Part shown: positions 16,747 to 24,953 of the stretch, one piece after another
Layout of the letters: each line of letters opens with the position of its first letter
Position numbering within the stretch: the first letter of the stretch is position 1
NCBI GenBank assembly: GCA_945860895.1
Contig: CAMASK010000023.1
Location: 1 to 36,347, forward strand
Length of the DNA: 36,347 nucleotides
DNA from: Bacteriovorax stolpii
GTDB lineage: Bacteria > Bdellovibrionota > Bacteriovoracia > Bacteriovoracales > Bacteriovoracaceae
Reading direction: 5' to 3'
Program-made: the position numbers and the translations under genes
Notes under the pieces: model-generated
The model's database searches: none
Told to the model about the DNA's origin: nothing
Seen by the model: the letters and a program-made list of their open reading frames with translations, nothing else

Positions 16747-17498
16747 TCTGGACACTTTGGAAGAAGGAAATGGAATCTTATTTTTCTACTCCCCTGGCCT
16801 ATGTGCTGATTGGATTATTTTCTCTCATCAGCGGAATTATCTTTTTTAACTTATTGGTGAGCTATACAGATGGCATTCAAAGCATGCCACCTAATATGGC
16901 CGAACAGATTTCATTTGTGGAAGAAGTAGTATTAAAGTTTTTTGCGAACGTGAATTTTCTTTTTTTGATATTTATCCCACTTATCACCATGAAACTTTTT
17001 TCGGAAGAGAAGCGACTTGAGACAATTGATTTGTTCTGGCTCTCTCCCATTAAAGAATGGCAAGTGGTTTTAGCGAAAGGGCTTTCTGCACTAGGATTAG
17101 TGTTGGCCATGCTGTTTATCACCGGTGTTTTTCCTTTGGTGATTTGGGGAGTAGGTGTACGTGATTTTAGTTTGCTCGGAACTTCGTATTTAGCCGTGAG
17201 TTTAAATGCATGTGCGTATATTGCTCTGGGATTATTTTGCTCATCAATTTCCGGCAACCAAATCATTGCAGCCTTGTTGTCGGTTCTAGGAATTATGTTC
17301 TTGTGGATGATCACCTGGGGTGGTCATTTGAATTCTAATTATCTAGTTGCCGAAATTTTTACTTACATTGGGATTACTTCACACTTTGAGCGCGTTCTGC
17401 GTGGCATTTTGGGAACTCAAGATATTATTTATTTCGCGAGCTTTATCTTTATTTTTAGCTTTCTTGCGGTGAAGAGTCTTGGCCGGAGGAACTGGTAA
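16743..17498 (+). CDS. gldF: ABC-2 type permease, GldF-like
   Basis: A 251-residue integral membrane protein with about six helices, beginning with WTLWKKEMESYFSTPLAYVLIGLF. This is the characteristic start of GldF/NosY-type ABC-2 permeases, in which a cytoplasmic 'KE...YF.SP.AY' segment leads into helix 1. The conserved SEEKRLETIDLFWLSPI loop ('EE...gT.e.Ll..Pi.....v..K') follows helix 2. It should form the membrane pore for the preceding ATPase. It overlaps gldA by 4 bases and the next gene by one (TAATG). Assignment to GldF rests on sequence style plus the neighbours. Confidence 0.88.
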   Translation: MIWTLWKKEMESYFSTPLAYVLIGLFSLISGIIFFNLLVSYTDGIQSMPPNMAEQISFVEEVVLKFFANVNFLFLIFIPLITMKLFSEEKRLETIDLFWLSPIKEWQVVLAKGLSALGLVLAMLFITGVFPLVIWGVGVRDFSLLGTSYLAVSLNACAYIALGLFCSSISGNQIIAALLSVLGIMFLWMITWGGHLNSNYLVAEIFTYIGITSHFERVLRGILGTQDIIYFASFIFIFSFLAVKSLGRRNW

Positions 17499-19033
17499 TG
17501 AAAATGTGGCTGTACCCGCTATGGGTGATTATCAATATTTTGATTTACATGTGTGTGCTTGGTCTGTGGATTACTGCACCAGAGTATAAATCCCTCAATA
17601 TTGGATTAACGGTTTTTTCAGTGACCTTGACTATTCTCCTGAGCTTCATGCGCTGGAATGAGATTAAGATTTTTCTCAAGAGTCATTACTTTAAGCATGT
17701 GCTTTATCACGTGCTTAATATTTTCCTGGTTATCTCCATCGTTGGTGTTTTGAATTATCTCGGTAATAGAAATTATCAGGAATTTGACTTGTCATCTGAG
17801 AAGAGAAACAGTCTTTCTGAACAGACCGTAAAAGTACTAGAGATGATCAAATCTCCCTTAACGATGACTATTTATTCTAAGAGAGAAGACTGGAAGCCGA
17901 TGCTTGATCTCTTAAAGCTTTATCAGGCTAAAAATAAAAAAATTAAATTGAATGCCATTGATACAGATGCCAGACCCGATTTAGTGAAGGCAAAAAAGAT
18001 CACTCAAAATGGTATGGTATTTATTGATTATGCTGGTAAAGAGTCGAACTTTGCTTTGGGTGATGAACTTTCGGTGACAAATGCTCTTCTGAAAATTCTT
18101 CGTAATGAAAAGATCATGATCTACATGATTACGGGTCATGATGAATTATCATGTGCTGACAATAGTAATGAAGGTATTTCAGAGCTATGCCATCAGTTGG
18201 ATGGTCAAAATTATGAGATTAAAAATCTTGATCTCACGCAAACTAAAAAAATTCCAGCTGATGCATCAGCGGTCATGGTTCTTGGGCCAGTAACTGGATT
18301 TTTGGATGCTGAAGCCAAGCAACTTGAAGCTTACTTAGATCAGGGGGGAAGCATGTTTCTAGCTCTGGCACCTGCTTTTAAGTCGGAAGTTTATGATAAT
18401 CTCACTCGTCTGGCGAAACCATTTGGTCTTCAGCTTGGAAAAGATGTTGTGATTGACAGGCTTTCAACTGTGCAAGGATCGGAAGCCACAATTCCTATTA
18501 TTTCAAATTACGATCAAAGTCATGTGATCACGGCGCAATTTAATTTGCGAACAATTTTTCCGTTAAGCTCCTCTGTAAGTACCGTGGAAGGAAATGATTC
18601 TGCCGTTCTTTTAGCTTTAACCACACCTTTCCCGGGTAGCTGGGCAGAAACTGATTTGAAAGGGATTACCGCCGGAAGAGCCGAGTATAAAGAGGGCCAG
18701 GACCGCAAAGGTCCAATTGGTTTAATTGGTATTGGTGAAAAGGTTGGGGCGAATGCTCAGAAAGATTCTCGCTTCGTTCTTCTGGGTTCCAGCTCATTTT
18801 TAATTAATGCTTATCAAAATCAATCCGGTAACTCGACTCTGTTTTTAAATACGGTTTCATGGCTTATTAATGACGAGGGAATCATCTCTTTCAATCGTCC
18901 GGGACTTTCAGAGCATCCGGTTATTTTAAGTGCCCAGCACATCCAGATGATTTTTGTCATTGCCATTCTTTTAGTGCCAATTATCTTTTTTGGATGCGCC
19001 ATCTTCATCTACAGAAGACGTAGACTCCTATGA
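17498..19033 (+). CDS. gldG: GldG-like ABC transporter auxiliary protein
   Basis: A 511-residue protein with two N-terminal helices (about 5-50), a third near residues 70-90, then a large periplasmic domain and one C-terminal helix (about 485-505) ending in an Arg-rich cytoplasmic tail. After the third helix comes the family segment NYLGNRNYQEFDLSSEKRNSLSEQTVKVLE, typical of GldG / ABC-type auxiliary domains ('..R.DlT....ysLs..T'). The domain resembles a GATase/IFT52-like fold, but a catalytic role is not known. Start and stop overlap its neighbours by 1 and 4 bases, so the stoichiometry of the complex is probably set by coupling. Family confident, function by analogy. Confidence 0.85.
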   Translation: MKMWLYPLWVIINILIYMCVLGLWITAPEYKSLNIGLTVFSVTLTILLSFMRWNEIKIFLKSHYFKHVLYHVLNIFLVISIVGVLNYLGNRNYQEFDLSSEKRNSLSEQTVKVLEMIKSPLTMTIYSKREDWKPMLDLLKLYQAKNKKIKLNAIDTDARPDLVKAKKITQNGMVFIDYAGKESNFALGDELSVTNALLKILRNEKIMIYMITGHDELSCADNSNEGISELCHQLDGQNYEIKNLDLTQTKKIPADASAVMVLGPVTGFLDAEAKQLEAYLDQGGSMFLALAPAFKSEVYDNLTRLAKPFGLQLGKDVVIDRLSTVQGSEATIPIISNYDQSHVITAQFNLRTIFPLSSSVSTVEGNDSAVLLALTTPFPGSWAETDLKGITAGRAEYKEGQDRKGPIGLIGIGEKVGANAQKDSRFVLLGSSSFLINAYQNQSGNSTLFLNTVSWLINDEGIISFNRPGLSEHPVILSAQHIQMIFVIAILLVPIIFFGCAIFIYRRRRLL

Positions 19034-20352
19034 AAAAAAATCTTTATTTGCTAGGAATCCTTGCTGCTCTTTTATTTGGGACTTATGTATTTCAGGAAGT
19101 CCGTATGTCTAAGAATTTTGAAGAATCTTTAACCAAGGATCACTTGGTTAAAAGTTCTGATATTTTGAAATTAAAATTTAATGATGTAGAAGCGGTAAAA
19201 AAAGAAAACGGCCAGTGGTGGGCAGGGGATAAACTTCTTTCACACAATACCTTCAATCAGTTACAGAAAAAACTCAGCATGATTAAAAAGATAAAAGATA
19301 TTGAGGGTGATGAGAAAAACTTTTTCACCAATCCTTTTCCCGTTGAAGTCAATGGTGAATTGTGGGAAATTGGAGATTTGACTCTTGATCGCCAGGGATT
19401 CTATATCTACCGCAATGACAAAATAATGGTGGCTATAATGGAAGGTGATAGCCAGGAGATGACGGAAGATCCAAATGGGCTAGAAGAAAAAAAATTAAAT
19501 GATCTTAAAGGCACACTAGATGTAGGACTCGCGACCCTTGGGGAAACTCAGCTCTTTCGTTATTATCCAAAACTTCCTTTGGGAAGTGTGACTATTGAGA
19601 GTGATGGAAGACCTACTTATTCATTGGATTTTCTTAATAATAGAACCATTCCCCAACCAATAAAGGGAATCCAGGTTGTACCGCAAATACTTCAGAAATT
19701 TAATTCGCTGGTGACTCAGGTCACGATTAAGCAAGAAGTACCCTTTGATGAAAATTTAAAATTCTTCAAAGTTGCACAGATTATTTTTAAACGAGATCAA
19801 GAAGAAGTGCTGTGGGAGTTATGGCTTAAATCTGATAATTCAGCTGATTCCTATATTGTCGATGCAAAAATGAAGAAGGCGTGGCTTATGGTAGGGGGAA
19901 GCCTTCGTTTATTCTTTCTGGGCCCACAAGATTATTGGGATAAAAAAGTTATTCCCCATTCCGCTTTTCAACGCTTTAATCGATTGCCAGTTACTTTATC
20001 GCAAGGATCTAGGCAACTTCAGTTTGATGTGATCAATCGCGAGCCTCTGGATTTTGAAACTCCAAATGGTAAAATTGATCGCGAAAAAATGAATATTCTT
20101 TTTCAATATCTTTTTAATCTTTCAGAAAAAGATCAAGCTGATCGTGTTTCTCAGCTTTCCAGTTCTGAGCGAAAGGAAATTCTCACGGGAAATTTTTTAC
20201 ATGCCAATGTGATGGGGCAAGATATAGTGTTTTGGCGCAAGCTTCAAGAGTTGATAGTCGTCAATCTCACTCAGGGATTTAAAGCCCATTTCCTGGTGAA
20301 GGATGAAAGTTTTCGCGCGAACTTTGAAGATGTGATAAAATTATCCAAATGA
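19030..20352 (+). CDS. DUF4340-type periplasmic protein of the gld operon
   Basis: A 440-residue protein with one N-terminal membrane anchor (about 5-20, LYLLGILAALLFGTYVF) and a long periplasmic region. Segments such as ILKLKFNDVEAVKKENGQWW and ELWEIGDLTLDRQGFYIY, in which a short beta-rich unit reports on side-chain-like repeats, fit the DUF4340 family that frequently follows gldG-like genes. No catalytic residues are recognised. Its start overlaps gldG by 4 bases and its stop overlaps the YIP1-like gene by 4, which argues that it is part of the same complex. Role unknown; perhaps a periplasmic receptor or adaptor. Confidence 0.78.
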   Translation: MKKNLYLLGILAALLFGTYVFQEVRMSKNFEESLTKDHLVKSSDILKLKFNDVEAVKKENGQWWAGDKLLSHNTFNQLQKKLSMIKKIKDIEGDEKNFFTNPFPVEVNGELWEIGDLTLDRQGFYIYRNDKIMVAIMEGDSQEMTEDPNGLEEKKLNDLKGTLDVGLATLGETQLFRYYPKLPLGSVTIESDGRPTYSLDFLNNRTIPQPIKGIQVVPQILQKFNSLVTQVTIKQEVPFDENLKFFKVAQIIFKRDQEEVLWELWLKSDNSADSYIVDAKMKKAWLMVGGSLRLFFLGPQDYWDKKVIPHSAFQRFNRLPVTLSQGSRQLQFDVINREPLDFETPNGKIDREKMNILFQYLFNLSEKDQADRVSQLSSSERKEILTGNFLHANVMGQDIVFWRKLQELIVVNLTQGFKAHFLVKDESFRANFEDVIKLSK

Positions 20353-20999
20353 AGATGATTACTGATTTGTTAGAGACTTATTTTATGGTGCTGGTTCATC
20401 CCTTTCGGATTCATCAGCAGTTTCGTCACTCAGTAGCTTTGCCTGGTCATGAAGGTCATTTTTTTTCTCCCTTAAAATTGTCTGAAGCATTAGGTATTTC
20501 TTGGGTGTTTGCAATTATTCGTGGACTTTGCAAACTTGTGCTCATGAATTTTTTTCTTCAATCATTCATTACCATCCAGAGTGACAAGTTTCCATTGTTG
20601 CAGGGTCTTCTTTTAAGTTCAGGGATTTCGACTTATTACTTTTTACTATTTTCTGCCGCACTCGATATAATTTTTTTTCCAGTTGCTGCCTTGGTAATGA
20701 CAGAAGTATGGGCTTGGATGATCAGGCTTTATAGTAAATGGCTAAATCCAGAAATGAATCATGAAGAAATTGCTGATCAGATTACCACTCATGCTCTAAG
20801 TTCAAATCTCTTCACTATAATTCCATTTTTGGGAGATCTGGTTCAAAGCGGGCTCTATTATTTTCTTTTGTACGCTGGGCTTCGTTCAAATTTGGAGGCT
20901 TCTCGTTCACTGGCCTGGGTAATTTTATTGACGCCAACCTTGGTTGGAATGATGGTCATAAGTCTCTTGGTTTTCACAATATTTTGTTTAGTTTCATAG
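20349..20999 (+). CDS. YIP1-like multi-pass membrane protein
   Basis: A 216-residue membrane protein with about five hydrophobic helices, starting with VHPFRIHQQFR, a short amphipathic segment of the kind seen at the start of YIP1-domain proteins. Helices lie around residues 48-70, 78-100, 105-125, 150-170 and 185-215. YIP1-type proteins in bacteria have no settled function. It overlaps the DUF4340 gene by 4 bases and is the last gene of the gld operon. No clear hairpin terminator follows; the 128-base gap to tdk contains only a short GGCC inverted pair. Family assignment is tentative. Confidence 0.7.
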   Translation: MKMITDLLETYFMVLVHPFRIHQQFRHSVALPGHEGHFFSPLKLSEALGISWVFAIIRGLCKLVLMNFFLQSFITIQSDKFPLLQGLLLSSGISTYYFLLFSAALDIIFFPVAALVMTEVWAWMIRLYSKWLNPEMNHEEIADQITTHALSSNLFTIIPFLGDLVQSGLYYFLLYAGLRSNLEASRSLAWVILLTPTLVGMMVISLLVFTIFCLVS

Positions 21000-21127
21000 T
21001 CTTGGCCCTGATATTTTCTTACGGCCACCGAATTTCATGCCTTTAAAGATTCTCCATTCGTTGTCATCTTTCAGTTTGTTTGAAAATATATCTGATATCA
21101 ATAGTTAAGTATTAGGAGATCAAACGA

Positions 21128-21751
21128 GTGACGCACCAGTATTTTCATGGATCAATTGAAGTCGTTTGTGGACCTATGTTTTCTGGTAAGACAGAAGAAT
21201 TAATTCGCCGTGTAAAAAGAGCACAGATTGCTAAACAGCGTGTACAAATTTTTAAGCCTGCGGTTGATGTTCGCTATGATGTAGAAGATGTCGTTTCTCA
21301 TTCTTCACAAGTCATAAAATCTGAGCCTGTTGAGAATGCCGTTGATATTTTGATCCGCTTAAAAGATTCCACACGTGTTGTGGCGATCGATGAAGTTCAA
21401 TTTTTTGATGAAAATATTATTACAGTGGTAACTAAATTAGCTGCCCGCGGATACCGCGTAATTTGCGCTGGTTTGGATTTAGATTATAGAGCACAACCTT
21501 TTGGTCCAATGCCTACACTGCTTGCATTAGCTGATGAAGTAATGAAAATTCACGCCATCTGTACTGTGTGTGGCGCACCGGCCACTCGTTCACAGCGTTT
21601 GACTGCCCAGAAAGAGCGTTTTCTTTTAGGAGAAAGTGATTTTTACGAAGCTCGATGTCGTGGACATTATCAGCATGATGAAGTGGAAGAGCAGGCTCTA
21701 CTTCCTCTTGAAGAAGAAATAAAGCCCCTTGCTGGTCATTTAACAAACTAA
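21128..21751 (+). CDS. tdk: thymidine kinase
   Basis: A 207-residue type II (TK1-like) thymidine kinase that phosphorylates thymidine to dTMP with ATP. Walker A GPMFSGKT is at 15-22, the DEVQFF motif with catalytic E89 follows, and the lasso domain has zinc ligands C145 and C148 (CTVC), C177 and H180. Length is normal. The start is a GTG with AGGAG at 21114-21118, nine bases upstream. It has its own leader after the gld operon and converges with the ceramidase gene across only 6 bases. Together with upp and hpt nearby it forms a nucleoside/base salvage set. Confidence 0.95.
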   Translation: MTHQYFHGSIEVVCGPMFSGKTEELIRRVKRAQIAKQRVQIFKPAVDVRYDVEDVVSHSSQVIKSEPVENAVDILIRLKDSTRVVAIDEVQFFDENIITVVTKLAARGYRVICAGLDLDYRAQPFGPMPTLLALADEVMKIHAICTVCGAPATRSQRLTAQKERFLLGESDFYEARCRGHYQHDEVEEQALLPLEEEIKPLAGHLTN

Positions 21752-21757
21752 GAATAA

Positions 21758-23095
21758 TTATTTAGATTTCTTCAATAAAACTTTTGAAAGCTCTTTATGG
21801 GCCTCAATCACTTTCGTACCACCAGTAGCACCGAAAAAATTTACACAAGTCTCATAGCCACCTACGGCGAATTCTTCTTTCGTAGTGAAGTAGGCAAGAT
21901 GATCATTACTCAAACCTAATACCCAAGCGTCCTCAGCACCTGCTTCTTGAGCTGCTGAAATAAGTCTTGTGCCTAATTCTGTTGTCGCTTCTCCTGGCCA
22001 GGTCATGAACCATAAATTTCCAAAGTGAACCTGAGTGATGAATGTTTTTGAAGAAATATTTTTTTTAATTCCGATATTAAGATTCTTCGGTATCCATTTA
22101 TTATCCACACAGCGGGACACTTCAATTTTAGGTTTCCCCATATTGATTTCTTTTTGAACTGAGGTCCACTCAGGAGCAAGTGGCTTCATATTCTGCCAGT
22201 GATCATTAGTCTGTTTAGCGAATTCTTCACCTAATGCACGATATTCCATGGCAGGAGAAACATCTCCTTCGGCCCCATTGATGAAAATAAAATCACTAGT
22301 TTTAAGATTGCGAACGAATCCATTTTTTTCAGCTAATAAATCCGTTAAGCCTTTTTCTATGGCCCCTGGTACATCAGAGCTGAAAAGAAGATTTTCTGGC
22401 CCAAGTGAAGTTCCATGAACTGCATAATTCACGAGTCCCCCCATCCATTCACCAGACTTCGTCTCTGCCAGAAGTAAGTTCGCTCGACGGTAGAGAGGAC
22501 GATCATTGCCACGACGATTATTTTGCAAATGATTGGTCTCAAAAGAAAGAGTATGTAAATCAGCTGGTTGCATACTGGCGATAGCCGTTCTTACTGTTGT
22601 AACGACTTGAGAAAGAAAAAGGCTATAATATGCTTTTTGAAAACGATCCATAGCGACCCATTCCCAAAAGAGATTATTTGATAAGGCACCAGGTCCTGAG
22701 TGAGTGTGAGTTCCGGAAACAATCACTTCGCTCGAAGCAAAGCCCTCTTCAGAGAGTTTGGCGATCAAGTCTTTGTGCATGCCTTTAGTCACTCCAATTA
22801 CATCCAGACTCACAAACAATAACTTTTTCTCGCCACGTTTTACATACATCGCTTTAGCGCGAATTGGATCCAACACTCCTTGCGAAACGCGAAAACTTCT
22901 TAGATATGGTTTACGAGAAAAAAAGCGGAAAGGATAATTTCTCCGTTCCATACTTCCATAACCACCCAATGGAATCAGATCTTCCTCACCCGGTGTAATG
23001 TCTAATGTGGCAATTCCCACTTGTAATTCATCATTTGCAAGAAGAGTTGATGAGAAGGAAAAAAGAAAACATAAAGCTAAAATTAAATTCAACAT
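21758..23095 (-). CDS. secreted neutral ceramidase
   Basis: A 445-residue neutral/alkaline ceramidase N-terminal domain enzyme, which hydrolyses the amide of ceramide to sphingosine and fatty acid. A signal peptide (about 1-20, ending LLA) exports it. Active-site elements known from Pseudomonas CerN are visible: GTHTHSGPG (H130/H132), NYAVHGTSLG (H227), nucleophile S280 in GAEGDVSPA, E369 in WPGEATTE, and a Tyr in AYFTTKEEFAVGGYE. At 445 residues it lacks the C-terminal immunoglobulin-like domain of longer homologues (about 650-780). It may act on prey or self sphingolipids; related predators such as Bacteriovorax stolpii contain sphingophosphonolipids. A frameshifted pseudogene lies just upstream. 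Confidence 0.9.
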   Translation of the reverse strand: MLNLILALCFLFSFSSTLLANDELQVGIATLDITPGEEDLIPLGGYGSMERRNYPFRFFSRKPYLRSFRVSQGVLDPIRAKAMYVKRGEKKLLFVSLDVIGVTKGMHKDLIAKLSEEGFASSEVIVSGTHTHSGPGALSNNLFWEWVAMDRFQKAYYSLFLSQVVTTVRTAIASMQPADLHTLSFETNHLQNNRRGNDRPLYRRANLLLAETKSGEWMGGLVNYAVHGTSLGPENLLFSSDVPGAIEKGLTDLLAEKNGFVRNLKTSDFIFINGAEGDVSPAMEYRALGEEFAKQTNDHWQNMKPLAPEWTSVQKEINMGKPKIEVSRCVDNKWIPKNLNIGIKKNISSKTFITQVHFGNLWFMTWPGEATTELGTRLISAAQEAGAEDAWVLGLSNDHLAYFTTKEEFAVGGYETCVNFFGATGGTKVIEAHKELSKVLLKKSK

Positions 23096-23107
23096 AAGTT
23101 GCCTAGT

Positions 23108-23475
23108 TTATTTATTAGTTAAGCGCTCAATCAGTCGAGTGCCGTCATAGAGCTCTATGGTATCATCTTTAAGCAGGGTTATGCTAGTTGCAAGAACTTT
23201 CCTGATCTTTCTTTAAACCAGTTTTGAATGATCACCATGCCGTTCCTACCATCCTGCTGAAGGCAGATGTAATGAAAGGAATTTTTCCAGTTTATAAATA
23301 ATCGCCAGAGGGTATCGTTCAAGACCAACACTTATTGTGATATCAGTATTTCGCGACTGAAAAGTTTTTCCGTCTTGAGTGCATAGCCAGAAAGCAAATC
23401 TGACTGCTCTCCCTTCTTTTGAAAGATTGACGTTATTTTTTTAGTCCAGATTAGGTTTAATTTTTGTCAACAAAG
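23108..23475 (-). pseudogene. decayed gene, possibly a PilZ-type domain protein (frameshifted)
   Basis: The 494 bases between the ceramidase and upp genes hold no intact gene, but the minus strand has protein-like text in three frames. One frame is open from 23440 to 23249 and includes RFAFWLCTQDGKTFQ then NTDITISVGLERYPL. Another, ending at 23179, includes QDGRNGMVIIQNWFKERSGK. A third ends at a TAA (23108-23110) with DDTIELYDGTRLIERL. Joining these needs at least three frame changes, one perhaps in an A7 run near 23438. The 'R..R' plus 'N.DI..G' pattern is weakly PilZ-like (c-di-GMP binding). This is my reading of shifted frames and is not certain; the short segments could also reflect sequencing errors. 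Confidence 0.4.
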
Positions 23476-23539
23476 CTCATAAGAAGGTAAGTGCATATTA
23501 ATGCATGGCGAGACACGTTGATAATTGTTTAGAGTTTTA

Positions 23540-23565
23540 GAGCTTCTCTTCGTGACACCTATAAA
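23540..23565 (+). promoter_or_regulatory. possible sigma-70 promoter for upp-hpt
   Basis: TATAAA at 23560-23565 could be the -10 of the salvage operon, with a weak TTTAGA-like -35 about 18 bases upstream. Transcription would start about 18 bases before the chosen upp ATG. The -35 match is poor and the site lies upstream of the pseudogene end, so this is tentative. Confidence 0.3.
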
Positions 23566-23589
23566 ACCCTTTTGTTATCATTTCAGCCT

Positions 23590-24408
23590 ATGGCCAAAGA
23601 CATCCAACACCAAAATTTAAATTTTCATGCTAATGAAATGAGCCACCATTATGGAAAGAACGTCCATCTGGTTTCTTCGCCCTTAATGTTGTCCCTTTTA
23701 GCGAAGCTCGGTTCACCAGATACACATCAACCACAAATAAATGAACTGGTTAGCATGCTGTATGCCTATTTAATGGATAACGTCATTGATTCATTGTTTC
23801 CAAAAAAATCAACAAGTATTGAAACGCGTATGAAAGCAACTCATGCTGAAGCGGTATATGAGGGGCAAATTATTAATCCCGAAACGCCGGTGGTGAGTGT
23901 TGATTTAGCGCGTGCAGGAACTTTTCCTTCTCACCTTTGTTACAACAAATTAAATTATCTCATGAATCCTGAACTGGTGAGACAAGATCACTTCTATGTT
24001 GCTCGCGTGAGTGACGAGAAGGGCCAGGTGACTGGTGTGAATGTTTCTGGATCAAAAATTGGTGGCGCAGTAGAGAAGGCGATTGTGCTTTTCCCCGACC
24101 CCATGGGTGCAACCGGCGGAACAATTGTTCAGGCCCATGATCACTACTTGAATGAAGTTGGTGGAAAGCCTCTCATGATGATTGCCATGCATTTAATTAT
24201 CACTCCGGAGTATTTAGAAAAAGTGACGAAGGCTTGTCCTAATCTTCACATTTTTGCTCTGAGACTGGATCGCGGTCTTTCATCTCAGGATGTTTTAAAT
24301 TCTGAGCCTGGAAAAAATTGGAAACAAGAAAAGGGCTTAAGCCCGATTCAATATATCGTGCCTGGTGCCGGTGGTTTAGGTGAAATCCTAAACAACTCGT
24401 ACTGCTAG
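23590..24408 (+). CDS. upp: uracil phosphoribosyltransferase, extended form
   Basis: A 272-residue member of the UPRTase group of type I phosphoribosyltransferases, which makes UMP from uracil and PRPP. The PRPP loop FPDPMGATGGT and the C-terminal uracil-binding block YIVPGAGGLGEIL match Upp, as does DLARAGTFPS. It is about 60 residues longer than E. coli Upp (208); the extra length lies in the N-terminus and in an insertion before the uracil site. ATG 23590 (MAKDIQ) is chosen; a TTG at 23572 would be almost leaderless. No good ribosome-binding site is visible, which is unusual here. hpt follows 8 bases later. Confidence 0.85.
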   Translation: MAKDIQHQNLNFHANEMSHHYGKNVHLVSSPLMLSLLAKLGSPDTHQPQINELVSMLYAYLMDNVIDSLFPKKSTSIETRMKATHAEAVYEGQIINPETPVVSVDLARAGTFPSHLCYNKLNYLMNPELVRQDHFYVARVSDEKGQVTGVNVSGSKIGGAVEKAIVLFPDPMGATGGTIVQAHDHYLNEVGGKPLMMIAMHLIITPEYLEKVTKACPNLHIFALRLDRGLSSQDVLNSEPGKNWKQEKGLSPIQYIVPGAGGLGEILNNSYC

Positions 24409-24416
24409 GAGAATTA

Positions 24417-24953
24417 ATGACTATGGAAATGTATACACCTGAAGCTCTGATCAGCGAAGAAGAAATTATCACTCGCATAGATGCACTTGGGAGAGCGATC
24501 ACAAAAGATTTTGAAAATGAAGATCTAGTGGTTATTTGTGTTTTGAAAGGTGCTTTTATTTTTTGTAGTGATTTAATAAAAAAAATAAATCGTCCTGTGA
24601 CGCTTGAGTTTATTTCTCTTTCTTCATATGGAGATGCCACTAATAGTTCTGGTAACGTTCGGCTTGAAATGGATATTACCGCCAATATCGAAGGCAAAAA
24701 TGTATTGATCGTAGAAGACATTGTAGACACAGGTCTTACAATTAAAGTTTTAATGGATATGCTTTCAATTAGAAAACCAAAAACAGTGAAACTCGCATCG
24801 CTTCTATTTAAGCCAGTTAAATTGAAACACAAAATAAATATTGATTATCTTGGTTTTGAAATTGAAGACAAATTTGTGATTGGTTATGGTCTGGATTATG
24901 CTGGTCGCTATCGTGAACTCCCTTACATTGGAATTTTAAATGCAGGTAACTAG
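24417..24953 (+). CDS. hpt: hypoxanthine phosphoribosyltransferase
   Basis: A 178-residue purine salvage enzyme converting hypoxanthine (and usually guanine) with PRPP to IMP/GMP. Motifs in order: LKGAFIF (pyrophosphate loop), ISLSSYG flexible loop, VEDIVDTGLT (PRPP binding, acidic pair plus TGLT), and KFVIGYGLDYAGRYR near the C-terminus, which contacts the purine. Length and motif spacing are normal. AGGAG at 24407-24411 precedes ATG 24417 by five bases; a second ATG at 24423 is possible. It overlaps the GHMP kinase gene by 14 bases. Confidence 0.95.
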   Translation: MTMEMYTPEALISEEEIITRIDALGRAITKDFENEDLVVICVLKGAFIFCSDLIKKINRPVTLEFISLSSYGDATNSSGNVRLEMDITANIEGKNVLIVEDIVDTGLTIKVLMDMLSIRKPKTVKLASLLFKPVKLKHKINIDYLGFEIEDKFVIGYGLDYAGRYRELPYIGILNAGN

